Shown here in pieces: positions 1 to 6,382 of a DNA stretch of 9,485 nt (position 1 is its first letter; every line of letters starts with the position of its first letter). The translations under genes and the position numbers were made by a program. The notes below the pieces were generated by a model. That model did not search any database and was not told where the DNA came from. It was given only the letters and a program-made list of their open reading frames with translations. This DNA is from an uncultured Lentisphaeria bacterium (GTDB lineage Bacteria; Verrucomicrobiota; Lentisphaeria; Victivallales; Victivallaceae), in the NCBI GenBank assembly GCA_903821255.1, contig CAIJKT010000260.1, positions 1 through 9,485 of the forward strand, in the 5' to 3' direction.

Positions 1-306
1 GAGATGTATATTCCTTATCGTTTTTTAAGAAGAATTGTCCGGAAATTGTGTGATTCCGGCCTGGTGGGGTCGGTCAGGGGCAAATCCGGCGGTATTCATT
101 TGCTGGAAAAGCCGGCCAATATTTCGGTACATGATATTCTGGCGGTTTTTGATCCAAGATCGCTGCTGTTCAATAGTTGTTACGGAAGTGACTGCTGCTG
201 CCCCAGAAAGGAAGATTGCAGAGTTCATCATATGCTTGATCCTGTCCAGAAACTGCTTAATGAGCAGCTTCAGTCAATCAGTTTTGCGGATTTGTCCCAA
301 AAATAA
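1..306 (+). CDS. Rrf2-family transcriptional regulator, 5'-truncated by window edge
   Basis: Probably a DNA-binding regulator of the Rrf2 family (relatives IscR, NsrR, CymR). The reading frame is open at base 1, and the visible part starts in the winged-helix motif 'IPYRFLRRIVRKL..GLVGSVRGKSGG', so about 40 N-terminal residues lie outside the window. The Met at base 4 is internal, not the start. The wing 'SVRGKSGGIHL' and the closing 'ISFADL' motif are typical of the family. Counting from the Met at base 4, cysteines lie at 59, 64, 65, 66 and 72, in the place where IscR and NsrR bind an iron-sulfur cluster, so a cluster-based sensor is likely. No terminator follows, and the next gene on the same strand begins 83 bp later. 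It may regulate that operon through the palindrome at 349-367 (inference). Family call is firm; ligand and signal are unknown. Confidence 0.9.
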   Translation, partial: EMYIPYRFLRRIVRKLCDSGLVGSVRGKSGGIHLLEKPANISVHDILAVFDPRSLLFNSCYGSDCCCPRKEDCRVHHMLDPVQKLLNEQLQSISFADLSQK

Positions 307-322
307 TTTTTCAGTATTTTTA

Positions 323-352
323 TTGTTTTAACTTTTTTTTGTTCGATATGAT
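323..352 (+). promoter_or_regulatory. Candidate sigma70-type promoter for the cooS operon
   Basis: A TATGAT hexamer at 347-352 (5 of 6 matches to TATAAT) is preceded, after an 18-bp spacer, by TTGTTT at 323-328 (3 of 6 matches to TTGACA). The region is very AT-rich and lies between the Rrf2 stop and the cooS start. The -35 element is weak, which would fit a regulated promoter. Prediction from consensus only. Confidence 0.4.
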
Positions 353-367
353 ACTAAATTAGAATCA
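349..367. promoter_or_regulatory. 19-bp palindrome, candidate Rrf2 operator
   Basis: The sequence TGATACTAAATTAGAATCA is an inverted repeat centred on base 358, with 8 of 9 base pairs matching; only 353/363 is mismatched. It overlaps the candidate -10 hexamer at 347-352 and lies 22 bp upstream of the preferred cooS start. Bound protein would block RNA polymerase, and Rrf2 dimers typically bind AT-rich dyads of about this size. The link to the upstream regulator is inferred from position. Confidence 0.55.
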
Positions 368-379
368 ATTAAAAAGAAT

Positions 380-384
380 GGAGG
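380..384 (+). promoter_or_regulatory. Ribosome binding site that decides the cooS start
   Basis: GGAGG is followed by a 5-base spacer (CATTG) and then the ATG at 390. The upstream in-frame ATG at 378 overlaps this Shine-Dalgarno sequence and has no ribosome binding site of its own, so the start at 390 is preferred. Confidence 0.75.
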
Positions 385-389
385 CATTG

Positions 390-2270
390 ATGAAAAGGTG
401 TGCGTCGGCGGATAGTTGTTTTGGAAATTATCTCGAAAAGCGCGGAGATGTAAATACGGCATTCGACCGGCTGGAGGATCAGTCGGTCAAATGCGGCTAT
501 GGTCAGCACGGAATATGCTGCCGTCTGTGTTCCAACGGCCCGTGCCGGATTACGCCCGATTCCCCCAAAGGAGTTTGCGGCGCGACTGCCGATACCATGG
601 TTGCCCGGAATTTTCTGCGTTCGGTAGCTGCCGGGGCGGCCTGCTATCTGCATGTCGCCGAGTCCACGGCCGCCAGGCTGAAATCAATCGCCGACGGAAT
701 ATCGCCGCTTCAGTTACGTTCGGAAAAGTCGGTCCACGAACTTGCGGCGCTGCTGGGAATTGAAGGGAGCAGCACGAACGAGAAGGCCGGCAGAATCGCG
801 GATGCCGTGCTGACTGACATATACCGGCCGCGCGGCGATAAAATGGAACTGGTCAGCAAACTGGCAATACCTGACCGGGTAAAAAAGTGGCAGGAGCTAG
901 GGATTATGCCGGGCGGCGCCAAAGCGGAGGTCTTTGACGCTATTGTCAAGACCAGCACTAATTTAAATACAGACCCGGCGGACCAGTTGCTGCATTGCCT
1001 TAATCTCGGCATCAGCACCGGGCTTTACGGCCTCGCCATGACCAATCTGATGAACGACATTATCATGGGAGAGCCGGAAATCGGGATCGCCTCCACCGGC
1101 TTTTCCGTCGCTTCGCCGGATTACATCAACATTGCGGTATCCGGTCACAGCCATTCGGTTTTCGCCGGATTGATTACCCTGCTTGAATCCGACAAGGGGC
1201 AGCAGATCGGGATAAAGGCCGGCGCCAAAGGCATCCGGATTGTGGGCCTGACCTGTGTCGGACAGGATATGCAGCTCAGGGCAAATGCAAGCGGGAAAGA
1301 TGTCTTTGCCGGGCAGGCCGGCAACAATTTCACGCAGGAAGCCCTGCTGGCGACCGGCGCGATTGACATGGTGATCAGCGAATTCAACTGTACTTTGTCC
1401 GGCATCGAACCGATTGCGGAAAGGTACAAGATCAAGCTGATCTGCCTTGATGATGTGGCAAAGCAGAGCAGCGCGGCAATGGTCAATGACGTAAAAGGGC
1501 GGGAACTTGAACTGGCGGAGGAAATCTGCGTCATCGCCGCTGACCAGTACCGGCTGCGCCGTGATCAAATAACGATTGATGTGCCGGTGCATGGCTATGA
1601 TGACGTGGTTACCGGAGTCAGCGAGAAATCCCTGCTGAAACTGCTCGGCGGCAATCTCGCCCCGCTGATAGAACTGATTAAAAATGGAACCATCAAAGGC
1701 ATTGCCGGTATTCTCGGCTGCTCCAATCTGGCGGCGGGCGGACATGACGTCAATACCGTGGCGCTGACACGGGAGCTTATCAGCCGGGATATTCTGGTGC
1801 TTTCGGCAGGCTGCACCACCGGCGGGCTTGCCAACTGCGGCTATTGCTCGCTTTCAGCCCAAGAACTGGCCGGTCCCGGTCTGAAAGCTGTATGCGGGAA
1901 ACTGGGCATTCCGCCAGTGCTGAACTTCGGGCCGTGTCTGGCAATCGGACGTATCGAGATCGTGGTCTCGGAACTGGCCAGGGCCCTCGGCGTGGATATT
2001 CCGCAGCTTCCGGTGGTGATCTCCGCCCCGCAGTGGCTGGAGGAACAGGCGCTGGCCGACGGCTGTTTCGGACTGGCGCTCGGGCTCACGCTGCATCTCT
2101 CCCAGCCGCCCCCGATTCTCGGATCGGCGATAGTCACTAAAGTGCTGACGGAAGACCTGGTCAACATTACCGGCGGCAAAGTGATTGTAGAGATGAACCC
2201 GGTAATTGCCGCGGACAAACTTCAGCAGGTGATCAATGAAAAGCTTGCCGCTCTCGGCATTGGAGCGTGA
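390..2270 (+). CDS. cooS: CooS-type anaerobic Ni,Fe carbon monoxide dehydrogenase homologue with divergent active site
   Basis: A 626-residue member of the CooS family, which interconverts CO and CO2 at a Ni-Fe-S C-cluster as a cytoplasmic homodimer. Length is normal. Positions count from the ATG at 390, chosen for its GGAGG at 380-384; an in-frame ATG at 378 would add four residues. The N-terminal motif 'CGYGQHGICCRLC' gives D-cluster cysteines C35 and C43 and B-cluster cysteines C44, C47, C52 and C63. The C-cluster ligands appear complete: H253, C289, C334, C444, C475 and C516. Two features are unusual by by-eye alignment to remembered CODH-II. The catalytic Lys563 is replaced by Gln553 ('QWLEEQALADG'), and the His93 channel is replaced by 'ACYLHVAESTA' (Tyr86). 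An extra pair, C483 and C486, follows C475. The stop codon lies 2 bp before the cooF start, so the two are surely co-transcribed. No nickel-insertion gene cooC or acetyl-CoA synthase gene is visible. Family is certain; CO activity is not. Confidence 0.9.
   Translation: MKRCASADSCFGNYLEKRGDVNTAFDRLEDQSVKCGYGQHGICCRLCSNGPCRITPDSPKGVCGATADTMVARNFLRSVAAGAACYLHVAESTAARLKSIADGISPLQLRSEKSVHELAALLGIEGSSTNEKAGRIADAVLTDIYRPRGDKMELVSKLAIPDRVKKWQELGIMPGGAKAEVFDAIVKTSTNLNTDPADQLLHCLNLGISTGLYGLAMTNLMNDIIMGEPEIGIASTGFSVASPDYINIAVSGHSHSVFAGLITLLESDKGQQIGIKAGAKGIRIVGLTCVGQDMQLRANASGKDVFAGQAGNNFTQEALLATGAIDMVISEFNCTLSGIEPIAERYKIKLICLDDVAKQSSAAMVNDVKGRELELAEEICVIAADQYRLRRDQITIDVPVHGYDDVVTGVSEKSLLKLLGGNLAPLIELIKNGTIKGIAGILGCSNLAAGGHDVNTVALTRELISRDILVLSAGCTTGGLANCGYCSLSAQELAGPGLKAVCGKLGIPPVLNFGPCLAIGRIEIVVSELARALGVDIPQLPVVISAPQWLEEQALADGCFGLALGLTLHLSQPPPILGSAIVTKVLTEDLVNITGGKVIVEMNPVIAADKLQQVINEKLAALGIGA
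2262..2265 (+). promoter_or_regulatory. Ribosome binding site of the cooF-like gene
   Basis: GGAG inside the last codons of cooS lies 7 bases before the ATG at 2273. An alternative GTG at 2267 overlaps the cooS stop but is only 1 base from this site, too close, so the ATG is preferred. Confidence 0.6.
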
Positions 2271-2272
2271 CT

Positions 2273-2743
2273 ATGAGAAAGAAACTCATTGATAAGAGCA
2301 AATGCGTCGGGTGCAAGAATTGTGAACTTGCCTGCATAATGGCGCACAGCAAAAATCCATTCCCGTTCATAACCTCCGGCACAGGCGAAATCGCTCAAGC
2401 CAGAAATAAAATCGAGCTTGACGCCGACGGAAAGCTCTTTCCTGAATTCTGCCGCCATTGCGATGAACCCTCATGTGTCGAAGCCTGCATCAGCGGCGCA
2501 CTGACCAAAGGCGGAGACGGCCTGGTGGTCTGCGACCAGGAAATCTGCATCGGATGCTTTATGTGCGTAATGAGTTGTCCCTACGGCATGGCGCGCCCGA
2601 GTGTCAGAAACGGCACCAGCATGGTTAAATGCGACGGCTGCCGCGGACGCGAAACCATGGCATGCGTTGATGCCTGTCCGCAACGCTGCCTGTCGCAGGT
2701 GGATACCGAAGATGAGCGGAACGGGCAGGTAATCTATGTCTGA
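2273..2743 (+). CDS. cooF: CooF-like 4x[4Fe-4S] electron-transfer ferredoxin
   Basis: A 156-residue iron-sulfur protein of the CooF/HycB/DmsB type, expected to shuttle electrons between CooS and a partner enzyme in the cytoplasm. Sixteen cysteines in four groups fit four [4Fe-4S] clusters: C11-C14-C17-C21, C60-C63-C68-C72, C92-C95-C98-C102 and C120-C123-C131-C135. C139 is an extra cysteine. There is no signal peptide or membrane segment, so unlike DmsB-type subunits of exported enzymes it should stay inside the cell. The ATG at 2273 is 2 bp after the cooS stop, with GGAG 7 bases upstream; this tight coupling supports the CooS partnership. The next gene follows after 36 bp. The family call is strong; the name cooF rests on the position next to cooS. 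Confidence 0.88.
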   Translation: MRKKLIDKSKCVGCKNCELACIMAHSKNPFPFITSGTGEIAQARNKIELDADGKLFPEFCRHCDEPSCVEACISGALTKGGDGLVVCDQEICIGCFMCVMSCPYGMARPSVRNGTSMVKCDGCRGRETMACVDACPQRCLSQVDTEDERNGQVIYV

Positions 2744-2768
2744 ACAGCACATTAAAAATCATATGGCA

Positions 2769-2774
2769 GAGAGG
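2769..2774 (+). promoter_or_regulatory. Ribosome binding site of the flavoprotein gene
   Basis: GAGAGG lies 5 bases before the ATG at 2780. A GTG at 2774, two codons earlier, falls inside this site and is therefore unlikely to be the start. Confidence 0.6.
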
Positions 2775-2779
2775 TGATC

Positions 2780-4036
2780 ATGAAATATGCAATCATTGGC
2801 GGCAGCGCCGCGGGAATCGCCGCCGCCGCTGAAATCAGGAAACTTGACCGCAAGGGAGAATTGACCATAATATGCAAAGACAAGCTTTATTACTCCAGAT
2901 GTCAGTTGCACATGGTTGCTTCCGGCACCGCTTCCGTCGAACAGATCTGCTTGAAACCGTCCGGATGGGCCGAGGATTTAGACATCAAATTCATGGGCGG
3001 AAAAACCGTGTACGGGCTGGATACCGCGGCCAAAACAGTCAGTCTGGACGATGAACAAACCGTTCATTATGACCGGCTGCTGATTGCGACCGGAACAAAA
3101 ACATTCTTTCCGCCGCTGGAAGGCATCAGCGGGCCGCTGACTTTCGGGCTGCGCAATCTGGCTGACGCCGCCGCGATCAATGAGGCCGGAAAGACGGCAA
3201 AGAATTTCACCATCATCGGCGCCGGACTGGTCGGCGTTGAACTGGCGGCGGAACTGGTCAAAGCCGGCGTCAACGTCAATCTGGTCGAACTGGCCAAATA
3301 TCCACTTCCGCTTCAACTAGATCAGTTTTGCGGCAATAAATGTTCAAAAATGCTGGCCGATGCCGGGGTTAAACTGTATTTCGGCACTCCCGCCAGGGTG
3401 CTGCATCGCAGCCGGAATGACGCAAAACCAGTCGCGCTGGAACTAGCTTCAGGGGAGAGAATTGCCACCGATGTCCTGATTTGCGCCGCGGGGGTGACTG
3501 CCAATGCCGATTTTGCCCGCAGGGCCGGAATTGATGCAGGAAAAGGAATAATCATCGACGATCAGTGCCGTACCAATGTGCCGGATGTGTTTGCCGCAGG
3601 CGATGTCGCCGAACATGTGGATACCGTCAACGGCATCAGGCAACTGACGGCGGTCTGGCCGACTGCCGTGCGCCAGGGAAAAGTCGCCGGAATCAATATG
3701 GCCGGCGGTGCGGCGTCCATAAAAATCAATACCGGGATGAAAACAGCAATGTCCGTAATGGGAACTCATTTCATCTCACTGGGGCAGACCGGCGTTTCAA
3801 AACCGCAATGGAGCAGGCATATATTCAGCAATACCGACAGCCGCGGCAGGGAAAGCATCCGCGTCCTTTATACTGACGGCAGTGCCCTCAAATCAGCGCT
3901 GCTGTGGGGCAATGTGACTGACGCCGGACTGTATCACGAAGCGATAGTGACCGGACGGGACATCAGCGGCGACTACCTTTTTCTTGAAGGGCTTGATGCA
4001 GCGAAACGAGGCAAAGAAACCATGAGTGTTTTCTGA
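2780..4036 (+). CDS. FAD-dependent NAD(P)H oxidoreductase, probable partner of the CooF-like ferredoxin
   Basis: A 418-residue flavoprotein of the two-dinucleotide-binding-fold class (Pyr_redox_2). The FAD-binding loop GGSAAG is at 7-12, 'ATGT' at 103-106, the NAD(P)-binding loop 'GAGLVG' at 147-152 with an acidic E170 that suggests NADH preference, and the second FAD motif 'VFAAGD' at 270-275. It is likely to pass electrons between the ferredoxin encoded just upstream and NAD(H). CooS-CooF-flavoprotein gene trios of this kind are known in several anaerobes (often called FNOR). Cys41 in 'YYSRCQLHMVASG' sits about where NADH oxidase, NADH peroxidase and CoA-disulfide reductase carry their redox-active cysteine (Cys42/43), so a thiol-based reaction is an alternative. 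The ATG at 2780 has GAGAGG 5 bases upstream. The gene is last in its operon and faces ptsI across 25 bp. Confidence 0.87.
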   Translation: MKYAIIGGSAAGIAAAAEIRKLDRKGELTIICKDKLYYSRCQLHMVASGTASVEQICLKPSGWAEDLDIKFMGGKTVYGLDTAAKTVSLDDEQTVHYDRLLIATGTKTFFPPLEGISGPLTFGLRNLADAAAINEAGKTAKNFTIIGAGLVGVELAAELVKAGVNVNLVELAKYPLPLQLDQFCGNKCSKMLADAGVKLYFGTPARVLHRSRNDAKPVALELASGERIATDVLICAAGVTANADFARRAGIDAGKGIIIDDQCRTNVPDVFAAGDVAEHVDTVNGIRQLTAVWPTAVRQGKVAGINMAGGAASIKINTGMKTAMSVMGTHFISLGQTGVSKPQWSRHIFSNTDSRGRESIRVLYTDGSALKSALLWGNVTDAGLYHEAIVTGRDISGDYLFLEGLDAAKRGKETMSVF

Positions 4037-4061
4037 CTGCTGCAATGATTAAAAATACAGA

Positions 4062-5852
4062 TCAGAGGCCTTTTAAGGCAAGATTGGCGATTTCCGGGGA
4101 AATTCTCTTCAGCACGGCAAGCGATACTTCCAGCGCCTCCGCGGAAGTGGCGCATTTCATGGCTTCCATTGCGGCCTTTTCCGCCTCGTACATACTCAGT
4201 TTCCGCACGATGCGGCGGACTGAACCAAGCGAAATCGGACTCATGCTCAGTTCATGCACCCCCATTCCGACCAGCAGCGGAGTGTACTGCGGTTCGCCCG
4301 CCATCTGCCCGCAAACGCTCACCCAGATGTTATGCCTTTTCGCGGCCTGGCTAACCCGGTGTATCAGCTCCAGAATTGCCGGATGCGACGGATGGTACAA
4401 GTAGGCGACCCGCTCGTTGCTGCGGTCTATTGCCATAGTATATTGAACAAGGTCATTGGTGCCGATGCTGAAAAAATCCACCATTCCGGCCAATGTATCT
4501 GAAATCATTGCCGCCGCCGGAGTTTCGATCATTATCCCGATTTCCATAGCTTTATTAAAATCGCATTGCTCCGAGGTCAACTCATCCTTGATATTGTCCA
4601 TGAACGCCTTGAGTTCAGTAACTTCTTCACTGCAGGAGATCATCGGGAACATGACTTTCAGGTTGCCGCAGGCGCTGGCCCTGAGCAGAGCACGAAGCTG
4701 CGTCCGCAGGATATCCGGCCTTTCCCGGAGGCACAACCTGACCGCGCGAAGTCCCAGAAACGGGTTGGATTCGGAATCGCTGGATATTCTCTGCTCCAGT
4801 TTGTCGCCGCCAATGTCGAGGGTCCTGACTACCACCGGCTCTCCGTCCATTTCCTGAACCAGCTTCCGGTAGGTCTGGAACTGTTCCTCTTCGGTCGGCA
4901 TGTGATCCGAGTTTATGAATAAGTACTCTGTACGGAACAATCCGACGCCGCTGGTGCCGAATTTCTTGGCAGTGGTAATTTCGTCGAGACTTTCAAGGTT
5001 TGATGCCAGTTGTACCGTGAAACCGTCAACAGTTTCAGGCCGGAGCCGGCTTTCCCTGACCAGATCTATATAAAACTTGTCTTCCTCTTTCGACTTCAGT
5101 TTATAGAGTTCGAGCGTTTTCGGTTCCGGATTGACAATGATTGTTCCGATGAAGCCGTCAATGATAATTTCATCATCGTCTTCCAGATTTTCAAAGATTT
5201 CCTTAGAAACACCGACAATTGCCGGAATCTGCATTGATCTGGCAAGGATTGCGGTATGGGAGGTATTGCTGCCGGTTTCCACTGCAAACGCCAGTACCTT
5301 TTCACGGTCCAGCAGCGCGGTATCCGACGGCGTGAGATTGCGGGCGATTATGATTCTTTTCGAAGTCATGCTGTCCAGTGAATGCCGCTTGGCATTGCGC
5401 AGATTGGCCAGCACCCTGGAGGCGACATCCTTGATGTCATCGGCTCTTTCCTTGATATACTTATCCGGCATGACGGAAATCGCGGCAACATATCTTTCCA
5501 CTACTTTAAAGAAAGCATAATCCGCAGTTTTGAGTCTGCGCCTGACCATATCCTGAACTTCGCTCATCAGCATCTGGTCGTCTACAATCAGCAGGTGGGC
5601 ATCGAAAATGCTGGCCTCGCGCACATCAAATTTGTCCTGCACTTTCTTCTGCAGGATTTCAATCTCGTCGCGGGTTTTGTCCAATGCCAGGTTGAAATTG
5701 GCAATTTCTGACTCAACTTGAGAAGGGGTAATAGGTTTGTCGGTGGATTCGGTATAAGCGGTATTGTATTCTTTAATGACCAGGGCAGGACCGACTGCGA
5801 TTCCGGGCGAAGCCGAAATCCCGTGAAATATAATTTCTTTTTTGGGATCCAT
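4062..5852 (-). CDS. ptsI: Phosphoenolpyruvate-protein phosphotransferase (PTS Enzyme I)
   Basis: A 596-residue cytoplasmic Enzyme I, slightly longer than typical (about 570-575). It takes phosphate from phosphoenolpyruvate onto His199 in 'GSNTSHTAILARS' and hands it to HPr. Domains in order: N-terminal HPr-binding and swivelling phospho-His domain (about 1-240), then the PEP-binding barrel. The barrel shows 'GLFRTEYLF' (304-312), 'RTLDIGGDK' (343-351), the metal-binding 'IETPAAAM' (442-449) and 'GTNDLVQYT' (464-472), and the active-site Cys514 in 'SVCGQMAGE'. That loop is usually CGEMAGD, so the Glu after CG is Gln here. The ATG at 5852 is 9 bp after the ptsH stop. A GAGGAA inside the end of ptsH is about 12 bases away, so translation may be coupled to ptsH. 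No terminator is visible at its 3' end. Confidence 0.96.
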   Translation of the reverse strand: MDPKKEIIFHGISASPGIAVGPALVIKEYNTAYTESTDKPITPSQVESEIANFNLALDKTRDEIEILQKKVQDKFDVREASIFDAHLLIVDDQMLMSEVQDMVRRRLKTADYAFFKVVERYVAAISVMPDKYIKERADDIKDVASRVLANLRNAKRHSLDSMTSKRIIIARNLTPSDTALLDREKVLAFAVETGSNTSHTAILARSMQIPAIVGVSKEIFENLEDDDEIIIDGFIGTIIVNPEPKTLELYKLKSKEEDKFYIDLVRESRLRPETVDGFTVQLASNLESLDEITTAKKFGTSGVGLFRTEYLFINSDHMPTEEEQFQTYRKLVQEMDGEPVVVRTLDIGGDKLEQRISSDSESNPFLGLRAVRLCLRERPDILRTQLRALLRASACGNLKVMFPMISCSEEVTELKAFMDNIKDELTSEQCDFNKAMEIGIMIETPAAAMISDTLAGMVDFFSIGTNDLVQYTMAIDRSNERVAYLYHPSHPAILELIHRVSQAAKRHNIWVSVCGQMAGEPQYTPLLVGMGVHELSMSPISLGSVRRIVRKLSMYEAEKAAMEAMKCATSAEALEVSLAVLKRISPEIANLALKGL

Positions 5853-5861
5853 TGATAACTT

Positions 5862-6143
5862 TTATTCCTCGTCAAACTTGCGCGTAATCAGATCAATAAT
5901 CGCTTTGATTGCAACTTCGCAGTCCTTGCCTTTAGCGGATATTTTAATTACAGTGCCGTAACCGGCCGACAGCATTAATAATCCCATAAGGCTTTTCCCA
6001 TTAACTACTTCGCTATCTTTCTCAACGGTTACTTCGCATTCAAAGCTTGAAACTGTCTTGACAAACAAAGATGCCGGCCTGGCATGAAGCCCAAGCGTGT
6101 TTTTTATTTCTATTTCGTGAGAAACTTCGTTTTCTTCCGACAT
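5862..6143 (-). CDS. ptsH: PTS phosphocarrier protein HPr
   Basis: A 93-residue cytoplasmic HPr. It receives phosphate from Enzyme I on His20 in 'NTLGLHARPAS' (His15 of classical HPr) and passes it to EIIA proteins. Ser51 in 'VNGKSLMGLLML' matches regulatory Ser46, the target of HPr kinase/phosphorylase, so control by HprK is plausible; no hprK gene is in the window. The first six residues or so (MSEENE) are a short extension compared with classical HPr. The ATG at 6143 has only a weak upstream purine stretch (GGGCGAAG) and no clear Shine-Dalgarno sequence. It forms an operon with ptsI, 9 bp downstream. With no EII genes nearby, the pair may serve distant transporters or a purely regulatory phosphorelay. 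Confidence 0.96.
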   Translation of the reverse strand: MSEENEVSHEIEIKNTLGLHARPASLFVKTVSSFECEVTVEKDSEVVNGKSLMGLLMLSAGYGTVIKISAKGKDCEVAIKAIIDLITRKFDEE

Positions 6144-6222
6144 CTTCGCCCATCTTTATTTAACAGTATTCAAACAAATATATCTGTTGCTTTAAGTTAA
6201 TGCTGATTAGAACCCTCGCCAT

Positions 6223-6251
6223 AATGTAATTTAAATTCATCGAAAAATCAA
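6223..6251 (-). promoter_or_regulatory. Candidate promoter of ptsHI
   Basis: Read on the minus strand, TTGATT (6246-6251, 4 of 6 to TTGACA) is separated by exactly 17 bp from TACATT (6223-6228, 4 of 6 to TATAAT). Transcription would start near 6216, leaving a leader of about 70 bases before ptsH. Consensus prediction only. Confidence 0.4.
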
Positions 6252-6254
6252 GCA

Positions 6255-6281
6255 TCTTTAATGCAATTTCAGCGTTAAAGA
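6255..6281. repeat. 10-bp inverted repeat upstream of the ptsH promoter
   Basis: The arms TCTTTAATGC (6255-6264) and GCGTTAAAGA (6272-6281) are complementary at 9 of 10 positions around a 7-base spacer. The dyad centre is roughly 52 bp upstream of the predicted transcription start, a usual place for an activator site. It has no T-run, so it is not a terminator. Confidence 0.45.
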
Positions 6282-6338
6282 ATTATTGTGCCGCCTGCCC
6301 CCCTTACCCTGAAACATGCACGATCTGTCAGGCTCAAC

Positions 6339-6366
6339 AAAAAAAAAGCCCGCACTTGGCGGGCTT
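6339..6366 (-). terminator. Rho-independent terminator of yajC-secDF
   Basis: Minus-strand reading gives the stem AAGCCCGC/GCGGGCTT (8 bp; arms 6346-6353 and 6359-6366) with a 5-base loop, followed by an uninterrupted run of T (9 A on the plus strand at 6339-6347). It lies 16 bp after the secDF stop, making ptsHI a separate transcription unit. Confidence 0.93.
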
Positions 6367-6382
6367 GAACAGACGTAAGTAC

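Larger units (their letters stand above)
6144..6382. other. Intergenic region between secDF and ptsH
   Basis: A 239-bp stretch without a convincing gene on either strand. It contains the secDF terminator (6339-6366), a candidate ptsH promoter (6223-6251) and an inverted repeat just upstream of that promoter (6255-6281). A C-run (6298-6303) and the remaining bases show nothing else recognisable. The predicted leader of ptsH is about 70 bases, and I see no riboswitch fold in it. Confidence 0.7.

Noticed and set aside
378..392. Longer cooS start at ATG 378
   Set aside because: This ATG overlaps the GGAGG that serves the ATG at 390 and has only an A-rich stretch upstream. The four added residues carry no motif. 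It cannot be fully excluded.
963..1745. A 260-residue open frame on the minus strand inside cooS
   Set aside because: Antisense to strongly conserved CooS motifs, with no recognisable motif of its own; treated as a shadow frame.
4067..4078. Palindrome GCCTTTTAAGGC near the convergent junction, as a terminator
   Set aside because: The 5-bp stem leaves a 2-base loop, it lies within the last codons of ptsI, and no T-run follows on either strand.
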